Assembly: GCA_964634565.1 (NCBI GenBank)
Contig: CAZWLP010000011.1
Location: forward strand, 1 to 47,793
Source of the DNA: JAUVKT01 sp964634565
GTDB lineage: Bacteria > Bacteroidota > Bacteroidia > Bacteroidales > VadinHA17
Reading direction: 5' to 3'
Length of the DNA stretch: 47,793 nt
Shown: positions 15,832 through 24,370 of the stretch, piece after piece
Layout: each line of letters opens with the position of its first letter
Numbering within the stretch: the first letter of the stretch is position 1
Program-made: the position numbers and the translations under genes
Notes under the pieces: model-generated
The model's database searches: none
The model's input: the letters and a program-made list of their open reading frames with translations, nothing else
What the model was told of the DNA's origin: nothing

Positions 15832-17373
15832 TTATAAATTCATAGTGATGGTTCCCACCATATTCCACGGATCAAGGGTAATTGTATAGTTGCCTGCTGT
15901 TGAAATTGTCATATTTCCACCTCCGACTGATAGTGCACCAATGGTGCCTCCCATATCATAGTCCCAGGCATTGTTAGCCCTGAACTTCCAATCACCGGCA
16001 ATCAGGTCGAGAGTAACAGTAAATACACCATTACCGGCATCCCACATCATATCTGTGTCTGTGTCCCATCCACCAGGAGTGGCGGCTCCTATTACGCCCC
16101 ACATATCTATTCTGTACTTATAGTCAAGAGGAGAACTGAGATCAAGTGTAACGGCATAATCGCCAGCATCTGAAAGAATAATATCTGCTCCACCTGCACT
16201 AAGTGTTCCGTCTGCGGCATCACTACCGTAGTTATAATCCCAGCTATGGTTAGCCCTGAATTTAATTGCTGCTGCACTTAAAGAATAGCCTCCTATCCAT
16301 TGCTGCAGTTCAGCATTATAGGTCAGTGCTGTTTCGTCGGTCCAGCCATTAGGTGTTGCCTCACCAATAATACCCCATGTTGTGGCAAGGGCGGTATAGG
16401 TCATTGCGTCAGCATCTACATTTATCTTATAATAACCTGCTGCAGAGACGATGTTGCTTCCTGATCCACCCAGGTTTCCGCCACCAGTATCGCCATACCA
16501 GTCAGAGGCTGTTGCAACTTTCCACTCGTTTGAAGCTCCTGCCATATATACATAGCCTTCCAATTTGTCAGGATCGGCAAGTCCACTCTGAATCTGAGGG
16601 GAACTTAATGGAGTCCAGTCAAGCAGCCCTGATCCTGGATAACTTGCTACCACATAACTACCAGGAATATACCATGTTCTGCTCTCGAAAGCCTGGGTAG
16701 TAAACTCTACTTCTTCTCCATAACCTGTTCCGGCACTGTTAGTAGCATAGGCACGAACATAATATAGAGTTCCGTCATCCAGTCCTGATAATGAACTTGT
16801 AAAGGTACCCAGTCCGTCTCCGTCGGTAGTTTTGGAGTCGGCTATTGTTGGCATTGTGCTGGTCGACCAGCACAGTCCGCGTGCTGTAATATCAGATCCT
16901 TTAGCATCGGTTACTTCACCACCACCTTCAGCAGTAGTATAAGAAATATCGATAATAGCGGCTGTTGTAACTACAGGAGTCTCGGGAAGAGTGATAAAGC
17001 TCATCTCTTCTCCATAAATAGTACCACTACCACCTGTGGCATATGCTTTTACATAATATGTAGTGGCATAATTCAGTTCGGTGATAGTTACTGAGAATGT
17101 TGCCCCTTCTGCTTCTGCATCGAAGACCACCTTATTATCATTAATATCGGGTTCCGGAACAGTAGCGTAACAAACCCCTCTCTCAGTAAATCCGTTACCT
17201 TCGGCAATAACAAAGCCTATTATTGTTGCCTGTGCTGATTGCACGTCAAGAATCTCAGAAGTGCTAAGGCTCGGATCGAGTCTTACATCTGCTATATCCT
17301 CTGTACATGCTATCAGTATGCTAAGCGATACTGCCAGTATGGCTGTAAATCTATATATAATTGATTTTTTCAT
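15832..17373 (-). CDS. SusE/SusF-like glucan-binding outer-membrane lipoprotein
   Basis: A 513-residue lipoprotein with lipobox LIAC (C23). Two fibronectin-III-like domains (about 30-130 and 133-230) carry the repeated marks GLCWST or GVCYAT and YYVRAYATNSAGTGYGEE. At least three SusE/F-type starch-binding modules follow (about 235-340, 341-430 and 431-513). Two of these share the pattern WG(V/I)IG(E/A)ATP.GW, KFRAN..WDY and AG(D/N)Y.(V/I)TLD. It would sit on the cell surface and hold starch chains near the SusCD importer. It is the fourth gene of the susCDE-type transcript, 11 bp after the previous gene and followed by a terminator. Confidence 0.9.
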   Translation of the reverse strand: MKKSIIYRFTAILAVSLSILIACTEDIADVRLDPSLSTSEILDVQSAQATIIGFVIAEGNGFTERGVCYATVPEPDINDNKVVFDAEAEGATFSVTITELNYATTYYVKAYATGGSGTIYGEEMSFITLPETPVVTTAAIIDISYTTAEGGGEVTDAKGSDITARGLCWSTSTMPTIADSKTTDGDGLGTFTSSLSGLDDGTLYYVRAYATNSAGTGYGEEVEFTTQAFESRTWYIPGSYVVASYPGSGLLDWTPLSSPQIQSGLADPDKLEGYVYMAGASNEWKVATASDWYGDTGGGNLGGSGSNIVSAAGYYKINVDADAMTYTALATTWGIIGEATPNGWTDETALTYNAELQQWIGGYSLSAAAIKFRANHSWDYNYGSDAADGTLSAGGADIILSDAGDYAVTLDLSSPLDYKYRIDMWGVIGAATPGGWDTDTDMMWDAGNGVFTVTLDLIAGDWKFRANNAWDYDMGGTIGALSVGGGNMTISTAGNYTITLDPWNMVGTITMNL

Positions 17374-17384
17374 CTGTTCACTAT

Positions 17385-18407
17385 TTATAAGTTCTGAACT
17401 ATTGTAAATGTACCCAGCTCACCCTCAAAGTCTGTTATTGTAAGAGTAATGGTATAGTTACCAGCTGTTTCGATCTTGATGTTCGCTCCGTCATGCACAA
17501 GATTATCAGGAGTTCCTCCCAGGTTCCATGCCCATCCGTCGTTAAGCCTGAATTTCATCTCTTTATCTAAGAGATCGATAGTAATTGACCATGTTCCTGT
17601 TGCCTGGTCATACTCCATATCCTGGTCATTATCCCAAGAACCCGTGGCATCACCTACAAGACCAATCTGTCTCTCAGTAAATTCATAAGTCATAGCATTT
17701 AGATCAACGTCAAGAACATGATGGGTTGCTTTGGGCGGTACAATTGCTGCTCCGTCGACAGCCAGGTCACCGTCTGCACCACCATACTGAGTACCAGCAT
17801 CAGGATCTGAAAGGGTAAATGGATTAGCAGGATCCATCTTTACAATGCCTGTATAAACACCATCGCCAAGAGCAGATTCAATTTTCTGCACCTTACCTGA
17901 ATTGATAAGATCGAGTCTTGGCAGTCCGTAAATAGTTACATCTGCTGTTGTAGTAGCTGATATATATTCAAAGGGATCTGTACTTGTTCCCAGGGCGCCT
18001 GTTCCGGCGTCTACGGTAAGTACTGCCCTCAGTCGAAAGTCGAGTGAAGTAGTAGCGTCGGCCGGAAATTTCTTCTTAAGAGCTCCGTTTACCGCCCCTA
18101 CAGCTATTTTAATCTCGTCGACATTTACGCCGGTCCAGACTAAAACAACATCGGCAAAGTCGTTACCGTTCAGGCAGGCCTCAATATAATAGGTAGCCGA
18201 AGCATCAAAGCCCGGATCAACAGGTGTGCCTGTAAAAATCAGTGTGTCTGTTGCATTATCTCTTACCAGTGTCATATCAGGGAAGGTGACAAAAGAAGGA
18301 GCAATAGGATTCTCCAACATCACAATCTGCTCGCCATCCTTCTCACATCCGGTAAAAAGAGCAATCAGGCCAAGGACTGCTAAAAATGTATATAATTTAT
18401 TTTTCAT
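17385..18407 (-). CDS. SusE-like outer-membrane lipoprotein
   Basis: A 340-residue lipoprotein with lipobox FTGC (C21). An N-terminal SusE-type Ig-like domain (about 30-160; SFVTFPDMTLVRDNATDTL) is followed by a middle region and one C-terminal glucan-binding module (about 245-340; IGLVGDATGSWDND, KFRLNDGWAWNLGG, AGNYTITL). It is shorter than the downstream paralogue and has a single recognisable binding module of that type. It lies between susD (19 bp) and the SusE/F-like gene (11 bp), which makes it the SusE position in the operon. Confidence 0.9.
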   Translation of the reverse strand: MKNKLYTFLAVLGLIALFTGCEKDGEQIVMLENPIAPSFVTFPDMTLVRDNATDTLIFTGTPVDPGFDASATYYIEACLNGNDFADVVLVWTGVNVDEIKIAVGAVNGALKKKFPADATTSLDFRLRAVLTVDAGTGALGTSTDPFEYISATTTADVTIYGLPRLDLINSGKVQKIESALGDGVYTGIVKMDPANPFTLSDPDAGTQYGGADGDLAVDGAAIVPPKATHHVLDVDLNAMTYEFTERQIGLVGDATGSWDNDQDMEYDQATGTWSITIDLLDKEMKFRLNDGWAWNLGGTPDNLVHDGANIKIETAGNYTITLTITDFEGELGTFTIVQNL

Positions 18408-18426
18408 CTTTCTTTGTTTTTAGAGT

Positions 18427-20055
18427 TTAGTAACCCGGATTGTTTTGTCCGTTATAATTCGGGTTGGCGGACACCTCGTCGGCGGGTATCGGGAACAGGT
18501 TAAGATGATTGCTTGTTTGTGTACCCTCGTAGGCTCCACCTTTCCACTGCCATACATAATCACCGTCGGTAAATTGTCCGAAACGGATCAGGTCGGTTCT
18601 TCTTAATCCTTCATAATAAAACTCCCTTCCGCGTTCTCTCATAAGGAAGTCGTCAGTTACATCAGCCTCTGAGATATCGCCACTGTCATCACCATATGCA
18701 CGGAATCTGACATCGTTAATATCGTCAACTGCGAGATCGTCTCTGCCAAGGTTATGCTGAGCTTCTGCTCTCATAAGCAATGCGTCGGCATACCTGAAGA
18801 CAGGAAAGTCGGTACATGCATAGGCAGGGTTATAGTTAGCAGGAAGGCTTCCGTCGGTATTTCTGGCGGTAAACTTATACACACCCACTCCATAATCACC
18901 ACTTGAAGATGCACTTGGAATATTTAAGTCCTTCTTCATTTTCAGATAAACCCTTTTATCGGGGCAGCTTGAAAATTCAGGGTCGGTTGATGGTATTGGT
19001 GCTCCACCATAGGTAGTTAGTGTATCAACCATCAGGTCGAGAAACTGAACCCTGGCACGGTTACCATTCCAGTTAGTATTTTCAGTTAGTCCGTGATAAT
19101 CTTCTGCCCTGATATATACTGCATCGCTGCTCGACTCAATCAGGAAGGTTGTTCCCACATAGCCCTGTACATTTACTCCATCCTGTTCCCAGGCAAAGAT
19201 CATTTCAGGGTTATGATTTCCGTCGTTATCGGCACTAAAGTTTTGCCTGTAATCGCTGGCAAGAGTATAGCCGGCGAGCTCCACCTTGTCGACATAAGTT
19301 ATTACGTCGCCCCATCTGGCTGTACCGGTATAAACCTCTGCATTAAGATAGAGTCTTGCCAGGAGCATCCATGCTGCTGCCTTATCGGCCTGTGGATATG
19401 AAAATCCCGGTTCACCAAGAAGGTCTTCGATATCTAAGAGTTCAGATTCGATATAGTCAAAGATAAACTGCCTTGACTTAATCTCGGGGAAGAATTTGCC
19501 AACACCATCTTCGTCAGTTGTAAACGGGAATTGACCGAAGAGGTCTAATGCCCAGTAATAAGCCAGAGACCTTAAGAATCTTGCTTCAGCATTATACTGC
19601 TGAACATCGGGGTCGGGATTATCATTTGTTAACTGAATAAAATCGTTAGCATAGGTAATACTTAAACTGAGTCGCTGGAACAGAGCTGTCAGGAAAGGAT
19701 TTGACGGGCTCCATGTCTGGGTGTTAAGGTCTGCTATACCAACATCGCCCCATGCACAGATAGCCTCATCTGTTGTAATTTCCTGGAGGTTCCAGAGTGC
19801 TCTTGTTGTAGTAAAAAAGTTACCGTCGGATGATGCAATATCATCACCTCCGTTTGCTCCCTGGCCAGGTATAATAAAACTGGCATATAGCTTACCAAGG
19901 ACCATTTTCATATATTCAGGATTATCGCCCAGGTTGCCTGCCAGTATCTGATCAGGATCCTTTGGTATCACATCCAAATCTTTCACACACGATCCAATGG
20001 TAAGTGCTGAAAGAATAATTCCTAGTATAAATATTTTTTTATTCATCTTTTGCAT
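18427..20055 (-). CDS. susD: SusD/RagB-family glycan-binding lipoprotein
   Basis: A 542-residue surface lipoprotein that acts as the lid of the SusC transporter and binds glycan. The signal peptide ends in lipobox IGSC (C23; C20 if the second ATG, MNKKIF, is used). TPR-like helices typical of the family include EARFLRSLAYYWALDLFGQFPF and AAAWMLLARLYLNAEVY. The C-terminal part has FPVFRYADALLMRAEAQ, RERGREFYYEGLRRTDLIRFGQF and the closing LFPIPADEVSANPNYNQ-like segment. Its start is 1 bp from the susC stop, the usual SusC-SusD pairing. Substrate class alpha-glucan is inferred from the flanking GH13 genes. Confidence 0.96.
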   Translation of the reverse strand: MQKMNKKIFILGIILSALTIGSCVKDLDVIPKDPDQILAGNLGDNPEYMKMVLGKLYASFIIPGQGANGGDDIASSDGNFFTTTRALWNLQEITTDEAICAWGDVGIADLNTQTWSPSNPFLTALFQRLSLSITYANDFIQLTNDNPDPDVQQYNAEARFLRSLAYYWALDLFGQFPFTTDEDGVGKFFPEIKSRQFIFDYIESELLDIEDLLGEPGFSYPQADKAAAWMLLARLYLNAEVYTGTARWGDVITYVDKVELAGYTLASDYRQNFSADNDGNHNPEMIFAWEQDGVNVQGYVGTTFLIESSSDAVYIRAEDYHGLTENTNWNGNRARVQFLDLMVDTLTTYGGAPIPSTDPEFSSCPDKRVYLKMKKDLNIPSASSSGDYGVGVYKFTARNTDGSLPANYNPAYACTDFPVFRYADALLMRAEAQHNLGRDDLAVDDINDVRFRAYGDDSGDISEADVTDDFLMRERGREFYYEGLRRTDLIRFGQFTDGDYVWQWKGGAYEGTQTSNHLNLFPIPADEVSANPNYNGQNNPGY

Positions 20056-20056
20056 A

Positions 20057-23011
20057 CTAATAGGTTAAACTAATACCAAACATGATGGTACGTGGTCTGG
20101 GATAGAAGTTATTATCTATTCCACCAGGCACTTCAGGATCGAGTCCCCTATAATTGGTAATTGTAACCAGGTTCTGTGCAGTGATGCTAAACCTGGCGTC
20201 GATTATATTAAACAATCTCTCCGCTGTATATCCTGCACTTAGATTGTCTAATTTAAAATAAGAGGCATTTTCAACAAAATAGTCGCTTGTAAACTGTCGT
20301 TTTACAAATCCTGTCTCACTCAGGAAGGTCGGGAAATTCTTCCAGTAACCAATCTGGTACATCTGGTCGTATGAAGATCCTGCTGCAACCTGGTTATAAA
20401 CATAGTTACCAATGCTGGCTCTTGTTGATGCCAGTGCGTCGAAGTTCTTATAATTAAAGCGCAATGAAATGCCGAAGACATAATCCGGTACCGGATTATG
20501 ATAGATATACTTATCATCGTTATCGCCGTTCACTGCTCCGCCTTCGCCTGAGAGATCTGCATAGAGTCCCTCAATAGGATTACCATCTGCATTATAGATC
20601 TGCTGATTTACAAAGAATGAATATGCCGGATATCCTACTCTTGTAACCTGCTTTTGTCCGGTAAATGCATCACCGTAAAGAATACCTATATAATCAGGAT
20701 CGTCTGATATAAGGAGCTTGGTAATTTCATTTTTGTTATAGGTGAAGTTAAACCCAACGCCCAGATAAAGATCTTTCTGAGATACAGGGACAACATTCAG
20801 CGAAAGTTCTATTCCCTTGTTCTCGAGGCTTCCTACGTTTGTTAGCAGGGTATTTGAGAAGTTACTGCCACTGGGAATAACAACTGTATTCAGAAGATCG
20901 CTGGTTGTTCTTTTATATATATCAACTGTAGCCAATAAACGATTATTAAAGAATCCCAGGTCAAGTCCTGCATTTAATGTTGTTGTTTCTTCCCACTTAA
21001 TATCAGGATCGTAAGCATTAGGCCTTAAGGTAGGAATATATTCTCCTCCTATCTGATAATATGATCCGGGAGAAGATATAATATAGGTTGCCTGTGCCGG
21101 ATAATCATTACCGATATCCTGCTGACCTGTAATACCCCATCCCAATCGGAGTTTCATGTCGGTGAGGTAAGGAACGTTCTGCATAAATACCTCGTCGTTA
21201 ATTTTCCATGCAAAAGCTGCCGAGGGGAAGAAGCCCCACTTATTACCTTCTGCAAAGCGAGATGAACCATCGTAACGTGCTGTTGCAGTTAAGAGGTAGC
21301 GCTCCTTGTAAGAATAGTTAGCTCTGCCGAAGAAGGAGACAAGGAAATTTTCTGTAATATATTCCGAATTAACCGGTTCCTGAAATGGATGTGTTGCATC
21401 GAAATAGCTGGCTGAATAATTTGTGCCTTCCCTTGCAAAATGCTGCCATGAATAACCGGCTGTTACATCAAGCTTGCTGTCGGCTTCGGGTATTTCATAG
21501 CTGTAGTTAAGATAGAAGTCAAGCAGGTTGTTCCTGTTTTCAGATGAATATTCCGAAATCCTTCCCCAGAATGGGCTGGTTAATACCGAAGGTGTGGTTA
21601 TGGGACGATTATTTACACCTTCGCCCTTTGAATAATCGGTTGCAAGATTAAGATGTGCAATAAGGTTGGGAACATAAGGAACTTCATAGTTTAACTGTAT
21701 ATTACCCATTACCCTGTTAACATCTGAGCTGTTATCAACCTCTAAAGCCTGCTGCACAGGATTAGGTGTTCCCAGGTTTGCTCCGTAGTTAGGCCATTGA
21801 AAATAGCCATCACTGACAGGGTTACCATCATATACGGGTTGGGTAGGATCCATATTTATTGCTGATCCAATAGCTCCTGAATCACCAAAATTATTTTTGG
21901 TACTCATTGCCTTAACTTTCAGGTTAACCTTAAGAGCACCTTTTAAAAAGACAGGGTCGAGGCTAAGTGCTGCTGTTACCCTTTGCATATCTGTGTTCTC
22001 GAGGATGCCCTGCTGATCGGTATAACCAACTGAAAAACGATAGGGTAATACCTTATATGATCCTGTAAGACTAAGATTATGGTCGTGTGAAACTGCGGTG
22101 CGGAAAATCTCATCCTGCCAGTTTGTGTTTTCAGAACCAAGCTTTGTAAATGTTTCTGCTCCGTAGAGATCAACATTGTCGAAGGCAATCTTCCTTATCT
22201 CATCTCCTGAATACACATCTGTATATTTTATTGCTGATGCTATAGAGGTGCTACCGTCGTACCTTACGCTAAGCTTGCTTCCTGCCCTTGCTTTCTTTGT
22301 TTCAATAATAATAACCCCATTAGAAGCTCGTGATCCGTAGATGGCGGTTGATGAAGCATCCTTCAGAACAGTAAATGTTTCAATATCATTGGGATTAACA
22401 AAATCGAGGAAGTTTGCGCTTCCCGACACATTGTTGTTATCGATAGGTACACCATCAATAATAATAAGCGGGTCGTTTGATGCATTAAGCGAAGATCCAC
22501 CCCTTATTCTGATTGTTGATCCGCTACCTGGTGCACCACCGGCGGTAGTAATAACAACACCTGCTGTCTTACCAACAAGCAGATCCTGGGCCGAAGTAAT
22601 TGAACCCCTGTTAAAATCCTTTGAACTTACAGCAGATACTGATCCGGTAAGGTCTGTCTTCTTTACAGTACCATAACCAATAGTAACTACCTCGTCTATC
22701 GCCATAACATCAGGCTCCAGAACTACGTTTAAAGGCCCTTCGTCAACAACAGTAATTTCCTGTGTTAAATAACCCATAAATGAAAAAGTCAGAACTGAAC
22801 CTTCAGGAACCTGAATAGTAAAATTACCATCCAGACCTGTAGCTGTTCCTACGGTCGACCCTTTCACGAGAATATTAGCTCCCGGAATAGGTAAACCATC
22901 AGCGGCATCAGTAACCGTTCCGGTTACTGTAATTTGCTGAGCAAATACAATACCACTGATAAGCACACCGGCCACTAATAGCATTAGTCGCCTAATTATC
23001 AGTTTGTTCAT
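20057..23011 (-). CDS. susC: SusC/RagA-family TonB-dependent glycan transporter
   Basis: A 984-residue outer-membrane receptor that imports oligosaccharides using TonB energy. I place the start at the ATG at 23011, because MNKLIIRRLMLLVAGV begins a proper signal peptide ending VFAQ; the frame remains open 39 codons further upstream but that extension is not signal-like. A carboxypeptidase-regulatory-like domain (about 27-105; GTVTDAADGLPIPGANILVKG) follows, then the plug (about 115-225; VTIGYGTVKKTDLTGSVSAV, IRIRGGSSLNASNDPLIIIDG) and a 22-strand-type barrel ending RTIMFGISLTY. It is the first gene of the operon, divergent from lacI with an operator-like site between. Confidence 0.96.
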   Translation of the reverse strand: MNKLIIRRLMLLVAGVLISGIVFAQQITVTGTVTDAADGLPIPGANILVKGSTVGTATGLDGNFTIQVPEGSVLTFSFMGYLTQEITVVDEGPLNVVLEPDVMAIDEVVTIGYGTVKKTDLTGSVSAVSSKDFNRGSITSAQDLLVGKTAGVVITTAGGAPGSGSTIRIRGGSSLNASNDPLIIIDGVPIDNNNVSGSANFLDFVNPNDIETFTVLKDASSTAIYGSRASNGVIIIETKKARAGSKLSVRYDGSTSIASAIKYTDVYSGDEIRKIAFDNVDLYGAETFTKLGSENTNWQDEIFRTAVSHDHNLSLTGSYKVLPYRFSVGYTDQQGILENTDMQRVTAALSLDPVFLKGALKVNLKVKAMSTKNNFGDSGAIGSAINMDPTQPVYDGNPVSDGYFQWPNYGANLGTPNPVQQALEVDNSSDVNRVMGNIQLNYEVPYVPNLIAHLNLATDYSKGEGVNNRPITTPSVLTSPFWGRISEYSSENRNNLLDFYLNYSYEIPEADSKLDVTAGYSWQHFAREGTNYSASYFDATHPFQEPVNSEYITENFLVSFFGRANYSYKERYLLTATARYDGSSRFAEGNKWGFFPSAAFAWKINDEVFMQNVPYLTDMKLRLGWGITGQQDIGNDYPAQATYIISSPGSYYQIGGEYIPTLRPNAYDPDIKWEETTTLNAGLDLGFFNNRLLATVDIYKRTTSDLLNTVVIPSGSNFSNTLLTNVGSLENKGIELSLNVVPVSQKDLYLGVGFNFTYNKNEITKLLISDDPDYIGILYGDAFTGQKQVTRVGYPAYSFFVNQQIYNADGNPIEGLYADLSGEGGAVNGDNDDKYIYHNPVPDYVFGISLRFNYKNFDALASTRASIGNYVYNQVAAGSSYDQMYQIGYWKNFPTFLSETGFVKRQFTSDYFVENASYFKLDNLSAGYTAERLFNIIDARFSITAQNLVTITNYRGLDPEVPGGIDNNFYPRPRTIMFGISLTY

Positions 23012-23315
23012 AGATATAAATGATTTAGAATTAATTACGTTTGTATTTTCTATTACTATAATTCTGTCGGCAGGCGAACATAAATTATCCCCTGCAGAAG
23101 AATATACAGCTTTAGATGTTGTTAACATACTACAACGCTAAAATTAATAGTTGTATAAAATTCGTTACTTTCTTGTTGTTACACAACTATTTAGATAGCT
23201 TTTAACGCAATCGATACCGCAAACGTTTGAAATGATAATACACCTCAATAATAGATGTTACATTATTGTTAAATTTTTTAGCTAAATTTACAGAAGAGCC
23301 TTATTTGGACCGATT
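23012..23315. promoter_or_regulatory. Divergent control region between susC and the LacI gene
   Basis: A 304-bp spacer, AT-rich, that must hold the promoters of both susC (leftward) and the LacI gene (rightward). A perfect palindrome CAAACGTTTG lies at 23220-23229. TAAATTTAC at about 23282-23290 is a weak -7-like match for the LacI gene. I cannot place a convincing susC promoter by eye. Confidence 0.6.
23220..23229. promoter_or_regulatory. LacI-family operator-like palindrome
   Basis: CAAACGTTTG is a perfect 10-bp palindrome with the central CG typical of LacI/GalR operators. It is 209 bp before susC and 87 bp before the LacI gene, so one dimer could control both directions. Confidence 0.65.
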
Positions 23316-24341
23316 ATGAATAGCGGCAGTGTTACAATAAAAGACATAGCTAGAGAGCTTGAAATATCTCCTTCGACTGTTTCACGTGCGTTGAAGGATC
23401 ATCCTGATATCAGTCCGCACACAAAGAAAATGGTAAACAGCCTGGCTGAGAAATGGAACTATGTTCCCAACCCGATAGCCTTAAGTCTTAAAGGAGGAAA
23501 ATCAAATACCATAGGAATTATTATCCCCCAGATAGTACATTATTTCTTTTCTGCTGTGATTAGTGGTGTTGAAGATTATGCCAACGAGAATGCTTATAAT
23601 GTGATGATCTGCCAGAGTAATGAGAAGTACGAAAACGAGGTTAAAAATGTACAGACCCTTTTTAACAGTCATGTAGACGGAATTATTGCATCTCTTTCGA
23701 AGCTAACCCGTAATATGGAGCACTTCAGGGAAATAATGAAAAAGAATATTCCTCTGGTATTTTTCGACAGGATCTGCGAGGAGCTGGATACCGACAGGGT
23801 TACTGTTGATGATGAAGAAGGTGCCTATATGGCTGTTAAGCATCTTATCCTGGAAGGAAAAAAGCGGATAGTGCACCTTTCGGGGCCGCCCAACCTGAGA
23901 ATATCAAAAGACCGGATTGAAGGATATATACGTGCCCTTAACGAGTTCAGGATCCCGGTAAACGAAGATAATATTATTAAGTGCGACCAGATTGAAGAGG
24001 CGCAATGGATAATACCCAGCATACTAAAAAGAAATCCGGTGCCCGATGCCTTCTTCAGCGTAAATGACCTTACCGCCGCCGAAACACTTAATATGATAAA
24101 ACAACATGGCTTTAAGGTTCCTGAAGAAATTGCAGTTGTAGGCTTTACAAACGGACAGATATCAAAGCTTACAGATCCGGGCTTAAGCACTGTCGACCAG
24201 CATGGCTACGAAATGGGAATTGAAGCTGCCAAACTGCTTCTTGAAAGGATTAAAGACCGATCAAGGCCAACCCAATCGAGAGTAATAAAAACCGAACTTA
24301 TTATCAGGGGCTCGTCATCACGACCCCCCGGAAACATATAA
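23316..24341 (+). CDS. LacI-family transcriptional regulator of the glucan locus
   Basis: A 341-residue LacI/GalR regulator. The N-terminal helix-turn-helix and hinge (VTIKDIARELEISPSTVSRA ... NYVPNPIALSLKGGKSN, residues 5-65) is followed by a periplasmic-binding-like sensor domain (about 66-335; IGIIIPQIVHYFF, FFDRICEELDTDRVTVDD, VVGFTNG). It is divergent from susC with a CAAACGTTTG palindrome between, so it most likely senses a maltodextrin-derived sugar and controls the locus. Bacteroides thetaiotaomicron uses SusR for its starch locus; LacI regulators are used in other Bacteroidota. The S9 peptidase gene starts 29 bp downstream. Confidence 0.94.
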   Translation: MNSGSVTIKDIARELEISPSTVSRALKDHPDISPHTKKMVNSLAEKWNYVPNPIALSLKGGKSNTIGIIIPQIVHYFFSAVISGVEDYANENAYNVMICQSNEKYENEVKNVQTLFNSHVDGIIASLSKLTRNMEHFREIMKKNIPLVFFDRICEELDTDRVTVDDEEGAYMAVKHLILEGKKRIVHLSGPPNLRISKDRIEGYIRALNEFRIPVNEDNIIKCDQIEEAQWIIPSILKRNPVPDAFFSVNDLTAAETLNMIKQHGFKVPEEIAVVGFTNGQISKLTDPGLSTVDQHGYEMGIEAAKLLLERIKDRSRPTQSRVIKTELIIRGSSSRPPGNI

Positions 24342-24370
24342 TCACATTGTCAAAAAAAAATCTTACTATT

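Noticed and set aside
23012..23128. 39-residue N-terminal extension of SusC
   Set aside because: The upstream codons give no signal peptide, whereas the ATG at 23011 starts a typical one.
24347..24370. TTG start eight codons before the S9 peptidase ATG
   Set aside because: The added residues precede a complete signal peptide, and the ATG at 24371 is the natural start.
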